From: Chloroflexota bacterium
GTDB lineage: Bacteria; Chloroflexota; Anaerolineae; Ardenticatenales; Ardenticatenaceae
NCBI GenBank assembly: GCA_003520455.1
Contig: DOUV01000675.1
Span: 1 to 21,577 of the forward strand
DNA: 21,577 nt
Direction of reading: 5' to 3'
Position numbers and translations under genes: made by a program. This document shows positions 1-7,668 of this stretch, piece by piece; position 1 is the stretch's first letter, and every line of letters begins with the position of its first letter. The notes beneath the pieces are model-generated. The model was not told the DNA's origin. It worked only from the letters and a program-made list of their open reading frames with translations, and made no database searches.

Positions 1-51
1 ATGGATTTCCGCAAAGCTGTACTTAGGAAGGTTCTTGACCACTTGAGCTGA
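1..51 (+). CDS. Possible 3' end of a gene (last 16 codons)
   Basis: An open frame from the window edge reads 16 codons (ending in DHLS) and stops at TGA 49-51. A GC-rich hairpin follows eight bases later, which is what one expects after a gene end. The piece is too short to recognise. The ATG at base 1 may be an internal methionine, or this may be a chance open frame. Confidence 0.3.
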   Translation: MDFRKAVLRKVLDHLS

Positions 52-58
52 CGCGTCG

Positions 59-96
59 AGGCAGGCCCACTGAGATGTCCCAGCGGGCCTGCCTTG
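59..96 (+). terminator. Hairpin terminator after the left-edge gene
   Basis: AGGCAGGCCC (59-68) pairs perfectly with GGGCCTGCCT (85-94). The stem can be extended inward by CTG/CAG across one mismatch. The following bases are only moderately T-rich (TGTCTAG), so it may be an inefficient or two-way terminator. Its position just after a stop codon and before a long non-coding leader supports the call. Confidence 0.55.
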
Positions 97-303
97 TCTA
101 GCCGTTGGCCATTAGTTTCGCATAGTCAACAAAATACACAACCGTAAGCTCAACCAACAACCAAAATACCACCACCAAAACCACAATCGAGGAAAGCCAG
201 CCAGGCCGCTTTCCTCTCACCGCCAGCCAACCACCAGGCGAGCATTCTCCACCCCTATTTCAACTGAATTCGGCACGTTACTCTACGACTCTACGGAGAG
301 TCA

Positions 304-332
304 TTGACAACGAGCCACTTTTCCTGTAGGCT
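304..332 (+). promoter_or_regulatory. Sigma-70-type promoter for the catabolic operon
   Basis: TTGACA (304-309) is a perfect -35 box. At the ideal spacing of 17 bases lies TAGGCT (327-332), which keeps the key T1, A2 and T6 of the -10 consensus and is a form often seen in high-GC bacteria. Transcription would start near 339, immediately before the palindromic operator candidate. No other equally good promoter was seen ahead of the first gene. Confidence 0.5.
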
Positions 333-340
333 GTAGGTTA

Positions 341-370
341 TCTATACAGGTACACATCTACACGTGTAGA
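341..370 (+). promoter_or_regulatory. Putative GntR/HutC-type operator
   Basis: TCTATAC (341-347) and TCTACAC (357-363) are repeated with a 16-base period. The second is half of the perfect palindrome TCTACACGTGTAGA (357-370). The sites fit five of the six fixed positions of the GTnTAnAC core described for HutC-subfamily GntR regulators. They sit at the predicted transcription start, the classic place for a repressor. A GntR regulator is encoded in the same operon at 3583-4329. The regulator-site link is inferred. Confidence 0.45.
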
Positions 371-652
371 ACTACATATAGCTAGACTTCTACCACTTCA
401 CCAGTCTCTGCCAGGTCGGAAAGTATCGACTAGTCCCGATTGCCTGGCTCTCGGATTTGTCGAATCAGAGTAACACGCCACGCACTACCGAGTGAGGAAG
501 AGAGAGACAAGCATAAGAAGCACCAGGTGAGAGCTGGATACAAGAGCACCGGGTACAGCTGGCCGATCTGTTCCGTCCCTAATCCATCCACACACCCAGC
601 TAGCTACAGTCGTACCCGACACTCTCCCAAGCGATTGTCTAAGGATCACACC

Positions 653-1390
653 TTGAAGTCAGACCCACCCAAAACAACTGTCGACTTACTGCTTACAGGC
701 TTTCCAGGACGCACACCCCGCGGCTGGCTCGGCTGGAGCACTGTCACACTGATTTGCCAGGCCGGGCGTGCGCTACTGTTTGACACAGGGGGACCTGGCG
801 ACCGACCGGCTCTCCTGGCCAGCCTACAAACAAAAGGCCTCACGCCAGGCAACATCGATACTATAGTACTCAGCCACTTTCACTTCGATCACGCTGCAAA
901 TGTTGAGCTATTCCCAACTGCTGAGATTTTGGTACACGAGAGAACTGCCGTTTATGCCCAGGAACAGACAGGCAAAGATCTGGCCTTAGTAGAGTGGCTA
1001 ACTACCACCATTCTAGCTCAGCCACGAGTACGTTTGCTTCATGGTGAGCCTGAGGTCTGGCCAGGAATCCAGATGATTCAGACGCCGGGTCACACAAGTG
1101 GCTGTGTTTCACTACGACTAGAACAGGAGCAGGAGGTGTGGGTATTCGCGGCAGATGCCGTCAAACACCGCGAAGAACTATCGGCAGGCGTCGCTCAAGC
1201 CGGGTTCGACCTGAAAGCCTCCCGCAACAGCATCGCCCGTATTCGAAGAATCGCCGACCGGGTTATACCTGGACACGACGTCCCTTTGAGAGTAACACCA
1301 CACGGCATCGAACCTGAAGGCCAGGCACACCTCGAAATCACGACCACCCTTACTACAAGCATTGCAAAGATGGCAACGCTCGATCTGTAA
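653..1390 (+). CDS. Metallo-beta-lactamase-fold hydrolase
   Basis: A 245-residue protein of the metallo-beta-lactamase superfamily, the first gene of the operon. The metal-binding motif HFHFDH lies at residues 75-80, followed by the later ligands in TPGHTSG (H147), AADAVKH (D168) and PGHD (H208), so the dinuclear zinc site looks complete. The spacing resembles the lactonase-like branch (N-acyl homoserine lactonase and relatives), but the substrate cannot be read from the sequence. Start chosen at TTG 653 because AAGGA lies seven bases upstream. A longer frame opens at TTG 440 but adds 71 residues with no family resemblance. There is no signal peptide, so it is cytoplasmic. The next gene begins 14 bases after its stop. 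In this operon it may open a lactone or other ester/amide ring; that is inference. Confidence 0.85.
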   Translation: MKSDPPKTTVDLLLTGFPGRTPRGWLGWSTVTLICQAGRALLFDTGGPGDRPALLASLQTKGLTPGNIDTIVLSHFHFDHAANVELFPTAEILVHERTAVYAQEQTGKDLALVEWLTTTILAQPRVRLLHGEPEVWPGIQMIQTPGHTSGCVSLRLEQEQEVWVFAADAVKHREELSAGVAQAGFDLKASRNSIARIRRIADRVIPGHDVPLRVTPHGIEPEGQAHLEITTTLTTSIAKMATLDL

Positions 1391-1404
1391 TTGAGGGTCC
1401 TTAC

Positions 1405-2733
1405 ATGCAGACGCTGATGCGAAACGCCTTTGTCTACACCGGCGACGAGAAGTGGCGCTCATTTGCAGATGGTACCCTGCTCGTCGAGGACGACCACATT
1501 GCATGGGTTGGCGAGTCCGCCGAATGGGCCGTCGTTGCGAGCACGAACCAATTCTCCCCCGATCTAGTATTGGACATGGACGGCACCGTCATCATACCCG
1601 GACTGATCAACGCACACGCTCATGGTGGACTATCAATTCATCGTGGAGTCTGCGATGACGGGGATCTATTTAGTTGGGCACGGCGTCTCGCACCGCATAC
1701 ATCACACCTGGTTGAAGCAGACCTGATCTTCGGTTGTTATCTGGCAATCATGGAGCAGGTAACTTCCGGAACAACCTGTACCTGTGACTGCACTCGCTAC
1801 GGCACCAGCATCTTTGCGCAGGTGAGCTCGGTGATCGGCTCGCGAAGCCTTTCCGGCACACTTGTCAACTCGCCAGAGTTACGGCCTGAGGGTCGTCCAA
1901 ACTGGCCATCAGCACTTGAAGAGACCGAAGCGGCCTTGACAGAGTTCTCCGGCACACCACGAGTGCGCTTCTTCTTAGGCACCCACTCGCCGTACAACTG
2001 CACAGCAGAGTTACTTATCGAGGTAAAGCAGCAGGCCGAACGTCTGGGTTTGCCATTCAACATACATGTTGCCGAGACGCATACTGAGGTGGTGCAGGTA
2101 CAGATCGCGCGGGGACACCGGCCGGTTGAGTGGCTGGACTATCTCGGACTTCTGGACGCGAACTGCTTGATCGATCACGCCGTCTGGTTAGCTCCAAATG
2201 AAATCGAGATTCTGGCACAGCGGGGTGTTGCTGTTGCCCACTGCCCCGTCAGCAACGCAAAACTCGCCAGCGGCATAGCCCCGGTACCCGAGCTCCGCCG
2301 GGCTGGCGTACCGGTCGGCCTCGGTACCGACAGCGTGCTCAGCCAGAATAGTCAGGACATGTTCCAGGAAATGAAGCTGGCTGTACTCCTACAGCGAGCC
2401 AGCCGGCTCAATGGCAGTGTTCTAAGCGCACGAGATGCCATTCGTATGGCGACCCTGGAGTCGGCACGAGCTCTACAATGGGCCGACGAGATTGGTAGTA
2501 TCAGTGTCGGAAAACAGGCAGATCTGGTCGTGATCAACCTCTCGCACCCACAAGGGCTCACCGCCGAACGAGTCGAGTCGGACCTGGTATACGCCTGCGG
2601 CCCGCACAAAGTTCGGACCGTGCTGGTAGCAGGAGAGGTAATCTACGACCGCGGTCGCTTTACCCGGTTTGATGCGGAGGCGCTCAAGGAGCAAATCCGG
2701 CACCGTTATCACCACGTCCAGACAGAAAGCTAG
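1405..2733 (+). CDS. Amidohydrolase, SsnA/TrzN/MTA-SAH deaminase-like
   Basis: A 442-residue metal-dependent hydrolase of the amidohydrolase superfamily, in the group containing chlorohydrolases (AtzA/TrzN), SsnA and 5'-methylthioadenosine/S-adenosylhomocysteine deaminase. Visible ligands are HAH in GLINAHAHGG (H71, H73), HVAETH (H221, E224), LIDHAVW (H258) and GTDS (D309). The motif AHCPVSNAKLASGIAPVPEL is typical of this deaminase branch. ATG 1405 is preceded by GAGGG with good spacing. The probable reaction is hydrolytic deamination of an amino-substituted heterocycle such as an aminopurine nucleoside. The following gene is a purine nucleoside phosphorylase homologue, so a deaminate-then-cleave route is plausible, as known for methylthioadenosine deaminase with methylthioinosine phosphorylase. 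Substrate is not determined by sequence. Confidence 0.88.
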   Translation: MQTLMRNAFVYTGDEKWRSFADGTLLVEDDHIAWVGESAEWAVVASTNQFSPDLVLDMDGTVIIPGLINAHAHGGLSIHRGVCDDGDLFSWARRLAPHTSHLVEADLIFGCYLAIMEQVTSGTTCTCDCTRYGTSIFAQVSSVIGSRSLSGTLVNSPELRPEGRPNWPSALEETEAALTEFSGTPRVRFFLGTHSPYNCTAELLIEVKQQAERLGLPFNIHVAETHTEVVQVQIARGHRPVEWLDYLGLLDANCLIDHAVWLAPNEIEILAQRGVAVAHCPVSNAKLASGIAPVPELRRAGVPVGLGTDSVLSQNSQDMFQEMKLAVLLQRASRLNGSVLSARDAIRMATLESARALQWADEIGSISVGKQADLVVINLSHPQGLTAERVESDLVYACGPHKVRTVLVAGEVIYDRGRFTRFDAEALKEQIRHRYHHVQTES

Positions 2734-2759
2734 CTAAGGAAATAGGGATAGGAATCGCG

Positions 2760-3599
2760 ATGGCGCCCATAGGTATGATCACCAGTCGGGTAAGCGATCA
2801 TCTCGTAGTAGACTTACACCCCGAGCACGTACCAACACCCTTCGGCACTGCCGAAGTTCTCCTCGGTCGTATGGGTGGCCAAGAGGCTGCCTGCATCAAT
2901 CGCTATGGTCCCGACCTGAAGATACCGAGCCACAAGGTAAATTACCGTGCCAACATATGGGCACTACGCCTCTTAGGCGTAGAGCGCGTCATCTCTCAGA
3001 ACGCGATTGGCTCCGTGAACCCGGCACTACGGCCCGGCGATATCGTCATTCCTCACGATCTCCTCGACCGGACGAAGACCCGCCCGCTGAGCCTATTCGA
3101 CAACGAGGACTGCTGGGTCCGGGTAGACGTGACCGAACCATTTTGCCCACAGGTACGGCAGATCTTGATCCAGGCAGCAGCCAGGCACAGCGAGCGAGTT
3201 ATCCCACGCGGCGTCTTTGTCTGCACTGAAGGCCCACGCTTTGAGACGCCCGCTGAGATTCGCGCCTACCAGCAGGAGGGCGGCGACATCGTGGGCACGC
3301 CGATCGTCCCAGAGGCCATCTTCGCCCGCGAGGCCGAACTCTGCTACGCGTCGATTGCTCCAATCATCAACTTTGGAGCGGGCCTCGCCCCTGCCGTGGA
3401 ACATACCGGGATGGTCGCCTATTACTACACTGGCGGGCTCCATGAACTAGTCGAGGATATGATCCGAGACGCCGTCGCGCTGATGCCCGAGGAACGAACC
3501 TGCCATTGTGGAATTGCCTTGCAAACAGCGTTGCATGGTACCCGACCCACCTGGCTCACCGCTCATTCGGACAGGAGAGGCCATGCGCTCGGTGATTGA
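2760..3599 (+). CDS. Divergent MTAP/purine nucleoside phosphorylase-family protein
   Basis: A 279-residue protein of the methylthioadenosine phosphorylase/PNP family. Clear family motifs are KVNYRANIWALRLLGV (59-74), GSVNPALRPGDIVIPHDLLDRT (84-105 region) and TEGPRFETPAEIRAY (156-170). Several active-site elements differ from the usual enzyme. The N-terminal glycine-rich phosphate loop (GGSG/GGTG) reads TSRVSD, the RHG phosphate motif reads RYG (48-50), and the GMT of the nucleoside pocket is GTPIVPE (179-185). An Asn at 204 (IINFGAG) occupies the place where 6-oxopurine enzymes carry Asn and MTAP carries Asp. It may therefore use another substrate, or act without phosphate. ATG 2760 has AGGAA six bases upstream. 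Its 3' end overlaps the regulator gene by 17 bases. Confidence 0.82.
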   Translation: MAPIGMITSRVSDHLVVDLHPEHVPTPFGTAEVLLGRMGGQEAACINRYGPDLKIPSHKVNYRANIWALRLLGVERVISQNAIGSVNPALRPGDIVIPHDLLDRTKTRPLSLFDNEDCWVRVDVTEPFCPQVRQILIQAAARHSERVIPRGVFVCTEGPRFETPAEIRAYQQEGGDIVGTPIVPEAIFAREAELCYASIAPIINFGAGLAPAVEHTGMVAYYYTGGLHELVEDMIRDAVALMPEERTCHCGIALQTALHGTRPTWLTAHSDRRGHALGD

Positions 3600-4329
3600 T
3601 CGCTCGTCCTATGTCCCAATCTACGTCCAGATCCAACACCACCTACGCGAGAAGGTTGCCGCACACGCCGACCCCAACACACCGTTCCACAGCGACAATG
3701 AGCTAGCAGAGATGTTCGGGGTTAATCGTCTGACGGTTCGGCGCGCTATACAGGACCTTGTCGACGAAGGCTTACTCTACCGCGTCAGAGGAGCCGGCAC
3801 CTTCGTGCGATCGCCCAAAGTTGCCGGAGAGCCACTGTACCAAAGGGGTTTCGTCTCTCAGTGGAGTATGCAGGGTAAAGTCGTCGAAGCCCGGATCCTT
3901 ACGCTAGAGGAGCGCCCGGCACCACTCAGAGCTACAAAGGCACTCGACCTCCCTGAAAAGACCGTACTACTCTTCGTGAAGCGATTGCGCACTGCAGATG
4001 GATTGAGCGTCGTGCTCGACGACATTTACCTACCTGCGCAGATGATAGCAGCCGTGACCTCCAAAGACTTTGAAGCACAAACCATCGCGCAGCTCCTGTT
4101 TGACAAGCTTAGACGGCGGCCAAAGACAGCCGCCATCGAGATCGAGGCGGTCAAGGTACGGCGGCTGGAGGCACACGCCTTGGGCATCCGAGTCGGCGAT
4201 CCCGTCCTCCTGCGCAGAATCACCATGCTCTCGGAGACCGAGGAACCGCTCAGTTACGGTGAGTCGTACCACCGTTCAGATCTGTTCAAGTACAGCCTCC
4301 GTGTGCCGGTCAAGATTGAAGGACTCTGA
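3583..4329 (+). CDS. GntR-family transcriptional regulator, HutC type (UTRA domain)
   Basis: A 248-residue regulator with an N-terminal GntR winged helix (about 10-77; YVPIYVQIQHHLREKV, then NRLTVRRAIQDLVDEGLL and the wing GAGTFV) and a C-terminal UTRA ligand-binding domain (about 95-243; ending LSYGESYHRSDLFKYSLRVP). Such proteins usually repress their own operon until a small-molecule inducer binds. ATG 3583 follows GGAGAGG by two bases and overlaps the preceding gene; the open frame extends upstream but only as antisense-free overlap of that gene. The next gene starts one base after the stop. The TCTAYAC palindromes at 341-370 are candidate binding sites. Confidence 0.93.
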   Translation: MRSVIDRSSYVPIYVQIQHHLREKVAAHADPNTPFHSDNELAEMFGVNRLTVRRAIQDLVDEGLLYRVRGAGTFVRSPKVAGEPLYQRGFVSQWSMQGKVVEARILTLEERPAPLRATKALDLPEKTVLLFVKRLRTADGLSVVLDDIYLPAQMIAAVTSKDFEAQTIAQLLFDKLRRRPKTAAIEIEAVKVRRLEAHALGIRVGDPVLLRRITMLSETEEPLSYGESYHRSDLFKYSLRVPVKIEGL

Positions 4330-4330
4330 C

Positions 4331-5800
4331 ATGAGCCTGCTGGTGCGCGGCGCCCAAGTCTTACTTCGCGATAGCCGGGAGTGGCACCTCGAGCGCTGCG
4401 ACCTACGGATCGAGCGGGGGATCATCACGGCGCTCTTACCCCCTGGGTCGAGCAGCGATGCCGACACGAGCCCTGACGAGACAAGCGTCATCGACGCTTC
4501 GGGAGAATGGATTCTACCGGGGCTTATCAATGCGCACTACCACTCCCATGACAACCTCATACGTGGGACCGGCTCCAGCGCCCCACTTGAAATCTGGTCA
4601 CTCGAGTCCACACCACTACGGCAGGAGTACGACCCACGCGAAGCCTACATCAGCACACTACTCGGCTGCGCTGAGTTACTCGCGAGTGGCTGTACCGCAG
4701 TGATCGACCATGTGAAGCTTTCCCCGCACCTCGATCCAGAGGCTCTCGCCTCGGTCGTAGCCGCATATCGTACCGCAGGGCTCCGTGTAGTTGTGGCCCC
4801 CGTTATCTCCGATCGCCCTTTCGCTGAGAGCCTACCACTGACCGCTACGGAGCGCGCAGCCTGCGGGGGTCTGGTCGGTTGGTCAACGATGCCGGCGATG
4901 GAACAGATTGCGCGCGTGGAAACGCTGATTCGCGTTACAGACGATGGAGTCGGCGGACGGGTACGGGTTGGGGTTGGACCCTCCGGGCCGCAGCGTTGTA
5001 CGGATCGCCTGCTCGTTGAGGCAGCGGCTCTGGCAAGCCGCTATCAAACTCTTCTGCACATGCACGTTTTGGAAACACGCTTGCAAAGGGCTATGGCCAC
5101 GCGTCTCTATAGCCAGCCCATGCTGACGCACTTAGCAGAGCTTGACGTCCTGACACCGCGCACGCAACTGGTCCACCTGGTCTGGCCAGAGCGGGACGAA
5201 TTGGCTCAAGTTGTGAGCACCGGAGCTGTCGTGGTACACAACCCCATCTCGAATGCCTATCTGGGCAGTGGCGTGGCGCCGGTGCCGGAACTACTCGCAA
5301 TGGGCATCCCTGTTGCCATTGGCACCGATAGCGCCTGTTGCAACAATAGCACCAGCCTCTTCGAAACCATGAAGTGGGCCGTACTCATCCACAACCTTAC
5401 CTCACCTGATCCGGACCGGTGGCTTCCTACCGATGCTGCGCTGACGATGGCGACGGCGGGAGGTGCGCTGGCGTTGGGACAACCATATCAGGTTGGTGAG
5501 ATTGCGCCGGGTCGATCGGCAGATCTGGTCTGCATCGACGCACAGAGCCCTGGCCTGGTCCCGCCCAACGCACCTGTGCGCCAGATCGTCACAGCCGGCA
5601 CCCAAGCACAAGTGACGCGTGTATTCGTCGCCGGCGAACTCATCTACGATCACCACCCTTTGAAGTTCGACCTGAACGCTTTGCACCAGGAAGTCCGGGC
5701 ACTGGCTGCCACGCGACTGGAACGCTGGAGAGGTCGGTCAGACCCAAAGGTACAGGCTGTAATACGAGCGGCGTACCAGCGCGAGATTGCAATGCGCTGA
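4331..5800 (+). CDS. Second amidohydrolase/cytosine deaminase-like family
   Basis: A 489-residue amidohydrolase of the same branch as the 1405-2733 gene, clearly a distant paralogue. Ligands seen are HYH in GLINAHYHSHDN (H69, H71), LHMHVLET (H245, E248), LVHLVW (H282) and GTDSAC (D333). The conserved NPISNAYLGSGVAPVPEL matches the equivalent stretch of the first enzyme. ATG 4331 has GAAGGA seven bases upstream and lies one base after the regulator stop, so it is translationally coupled. Two related aminohydrolases in one operon suggest stepwise deamination or dechlorination of one compound, or of two related ones. Cytoplasmic, no signal sequence. The exact substrate is unknown. Confidence 0.88.
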   Translation: MSLLVRGAQVLLRDSREWHLERCDLRIERGIITALLPPGSSSDADTSPDETSVIDASGEWILPGLINAHYHSHDNLIRGTGSSAPLEIWSLESTPLRQEYDPREAYISTLLGCAELLASGCTAVIDHVKLSPHLDPEALASVVAAYRTAGLRVVVAPVISDRPFAESLPLTATERAACGGLVGWSTMPAMEQIARVETLIRVTDDGVGGRVRVGVGPSGPQRCTDRLLVEAAALASRYQTLLHMHVLETRLQRAMATRLYSQPMLTHLAELDVLTPRTQLVHLVWPERDELAQVVSTGAVVVHNPISNAYLGSGVAPVPELLAMGIPVAIGTDSACCNNSTSLFETMKWAVLIHNLTSPDPDRWLPTDAALTMATAGGALALGQPYQVGEIAPGRSADLVCIDAQSPGLVPPNAPVRQIVTAGTQAQVTRVFVAGELIYDHHPLKFDLNALHQEVRALAATRLERWRGRSDPKVQAVIRAAYQREIAMR

Positions 5801-5924
5801 TCGATCGCTCCTTTTTCAACGTGTGGGCGCGATGGAGTTTGCGAACGAGCGGCCCCGCACGCAAACCTCACGCCCGAGAAGGTTTCTACTGTTTCGGGCC
5901 GTTTGAACAAAGGAGAGAGAACGT
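5801..5924 (+). promoter_or_regulatory. Intergenic leader with two hairpins before the binding-protein gene
   Basis: GTTTGCG (5837-5843) pairs with CGCAAAC (5860-5866), and GCCCGA (5872-5877) pairs with TCGGGC (5894-5899). A strong ribosome binding site, AAGGAGAGAG, precedes ATG 5925. The hairpins could stabilise the binding-protein mRNA or act as a processing point between the enzyme and transporter halves of the operon. No clear promoter was found here. Confidence 0.35.
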
Positions 5925-7607
5925 ATGACGAAGCCACACGCACTCGTCCTGCCGCTCGCGGTGGCGGTCCTCCTGATAGCCGTGGGCTGCGCGGGTAGTC
6001 CACCCGCCACGCCTACAGCTCCACCTGCGGCACCAGCTACGAGTCAGGCTGAGCCAACGAAGGCCCCGACGGCGGCCCAGACCCAGCCAACCGCAGCGCC
6101 TTCCAAGCCCACCGAAGCACCTGCGGCCAAGCAGCCAGCAGCACCGTCAAAGGATACGATCGTTATCGCCCAGGGTGCGGATGCCTTCAGCATGGACCCC
6201 ACCCAGCACACCGTCCTCCCCACCGCTGCGATCTTGTTCCACATTTACGAGCCCCTCATCTTTCGTCAGCCCGACGGCAGTTTTGCCCCGGGCCTGGCAG
6301 AATCTTGGGCACAGGAAGAGCCCACACGTTGGCGATTCCATCTGCGCAAGGGCGTGAACTTTACGAATGGGGAGCCGATGAATGCCGAGGCAGTGGCCTT
6401 TAGCATCAATCGAGCGATCGATCCCGAGACGAAAAGTCCCTACCGCAGCCGCCTGAGCACGATCAAAGAAGCGAAGGTCGTCGACGAGTACACGGTCGAC
6501 ATAGTAACGACAGAGCCCGATCCCGTGCTTGAGCATCGCCTCATTCAGAATAGCTTCGCGTCACTGATCGTTCCGCCCAAGTACGTCAAGGAGCATGACG
6601 GCAAGATCCCCGATGACGCACCAATTGGAACCGGCCCATACAAGTTCAAGGAGTGGGTCAAGGACGATCATGTTACCCTGGTTGACAATGAGGACTACTG
6701 GGGAAACGATCTCTTCTGGAGCGGCAAGCCGAAACCCAAAACGCTCATCTGGAAGCCAATTCCGGAGACCAGTGCACGAATCGCAGCCCTCAAGAACAAT
6801 GAGGCCGACATCATCGTGAACGTTCCGCCCGAGTTAGCAGACAGCATCAACAGTAACGAGGGCACGCAGGTGGTGGAGGTTCCCAGCGACTTCCTCTACT
6901 TTGTGGTCATGAACACCGAAACGGTCAAGGCATTCCAGGATCAACGCGTTCGCCAGGCAATGAACTATGCCGTCGATGTCGACGCGATTCTAAAGAACAT
7001 CATGCTCGGGCACGGGAAGCGTATCGCCGTCACCATGACAACAAATGGCTTTGCCTATCCCGACGATCTCAAGCCCTATCCCTACGATCCAGAGAAGGCG
7101 AAGCAGCTCCTCACCGAGGCGGGCTACCCCGACGGATTCGGTCCAATCGTCTTTATGTCCCGCAACGGGCGCTATCTGAAGGACGCTGAAATCGTTCAGG
7201 CGGTTGCTGGCTATCTCGACGAGGTCGGCGTCAAGACTGAGATTAAGTTCGTCGAAGGGGGTGTCTGGGGGAACCTGGGTGATGCCCACCAACGCGGCGA
7301 TATCAATTTCCCGGGCTGGAGCGGACTCGACCCAGACCTGGTATGGTACCCGATCCTGCACTGCGACCAATTCCAGAGTTACTTCTGCGACAAGAAACTG
7401 GATGCTCTCTTGGATACCGGCCGTTCGACCATCGACAAACAGAAACGTGCGGAGATTTACAAGGAAGCGGGCCATCTGATCTACGAGTTGGCACCGCACA
7501 TCCCGCTGTTCCAGCCACCACTGCTGTACGGTATCAACAAGGACCTGGTCTGGAAGCCGTCCGGAGACGACTTGATCAATCTCCGCGGCGCCTACTTCCA
7601 GAAGTAG
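5925..7607 (+). CDS. ABC transporter substrate-binding lipoprotein, family 5 (SBP_bac_5)
   Basis: A 560-residue extracytoplasmic binding protein of the peptide/nickel (DppA/OppA) family. It has a lipoprotein signal peptide with lipobox IAVGC, modified Cys 22. A low-complexity Pro/Thr/Ala/Lys linker (about 24-76) tethers the binding lobe to the membrane. Family 5 features include YEPLIFRQPDGSFAPGLAES, WRFHLRKGVNFTNGEP and the QAMNYAVDVDAIL hinge region. A strong RBS precedes ATG 5925. Family 5 proteins bind peptides, nickel, opines, sugars or other small solutes, so the ligand is not set by the fold. The neighbouring aminohydrolases and nucleoside phosphorylase homologue suggest a nitrogen-rich, possibly nucleoside-like ligand (inference). 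A large hairpin follows its stop. Confidence 0.95.
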   Translation: MTKPHALVLPLAVAVLLIAVGCAGSPPATPTAPPAAPATSQAEPTKAPTAAQTQPTAAPSKPTEAPAAKQPAAPSKDTIVIAQGADAFSMDPTQHTVLPTAAILFHIYEPLIFRQPDGSFAPGLAESWAQEEPTRWRFHLRKGVNFTNGEPMNAEAVAFSINRAIDPETKSPYRSRLSTIKEAKVVDEYTVDIVTTEPDPVLEHRLIQNSFASLIVPPKYVKEHDGKIPDDAPIGTGPYKFKEWVKDDHVTLVDNEDYWGNDLFWSGKPKPKTLIWKPIPETSARIAALKNNEADIIVNVPPELADSINSNEGTQVVEVPSDFLYFVVMNTETVKAFQDQRVRQAMNYAVDVDAILKNIMLGHGKRIAVTMTTNGFAYPDDLKPYPYDPEKAKQLLTEAGYPDGFGPIVFMSRNGRYLKDAEIVQAVAGYLDEVGVKTEIKFVEGGVWGNLGDAHQRGDINFPGWSGLDPDLVWYPILHCDQFQSYFCDKKLDALLDTGRSTIDKQKRAEIYKEAGHLIYELAPHIPLFQPPLLYGINKDLVWKPSGDDLINLRGAYFQK

Positions 7608-7613
7608 AGCGAG

Positions 7614-7655
7614 CCAGGCCGGCGAGGGAGGATTTCCCTCTCCTCGCCGGCCTGG
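7614..7655 (+). promoter_or_regulatory. Strong hairpin between binding-protein and permease genes
   Basis: CCAGGCCGGCGAGG (7614-7627) is the exact complement of CCTCGCCGGCCTGG (7642-7655), with a 14-base loop. No T tract follows, and the permease ATG lies 13 bases downstream. It is better explained as an mRNA-stabilising or partial attenuation structure, giving more binding protein than permease, than as a full terminator. Confidence 0.7.
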
Positions 7656-7668
7656 TTGGAGTGACGTT

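Larger units (their letters stand above)
97..652. other. Non-coding leader region before the catabolic operon
   Basis: About 555 bases without a convincing gene. It holds an A/C-rich stretch (127-188, 55 of 62 bases A or C), a small hairpin GACTCT-ACGG-AGAGTC (287-302), a promoter (304-332), a tandem heptamer CTGTAGG twice (324-337) and a palindromic operator candidate (341-370). From the promoter to the first likely start codon there is an untranslated leader of roughly 310 bases. A frame open from TTG 440 joins the first gene, but its upstream part shows no family resemblance. Confidence 0.6.

Noticed and set aside
440..652. N-terminal extension of the MBL hydrolase from TTG 440
   Set aside because: The 71 extra residues do not resemble the family, and a ribosome binding site lies directly before TTG 653.
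653..1390. Specific call as an N-acyl homoserine lactonase
   Set aside because: The zinc motif is shared by many MBL hydrolases, and no quorum-sensing context is visible.
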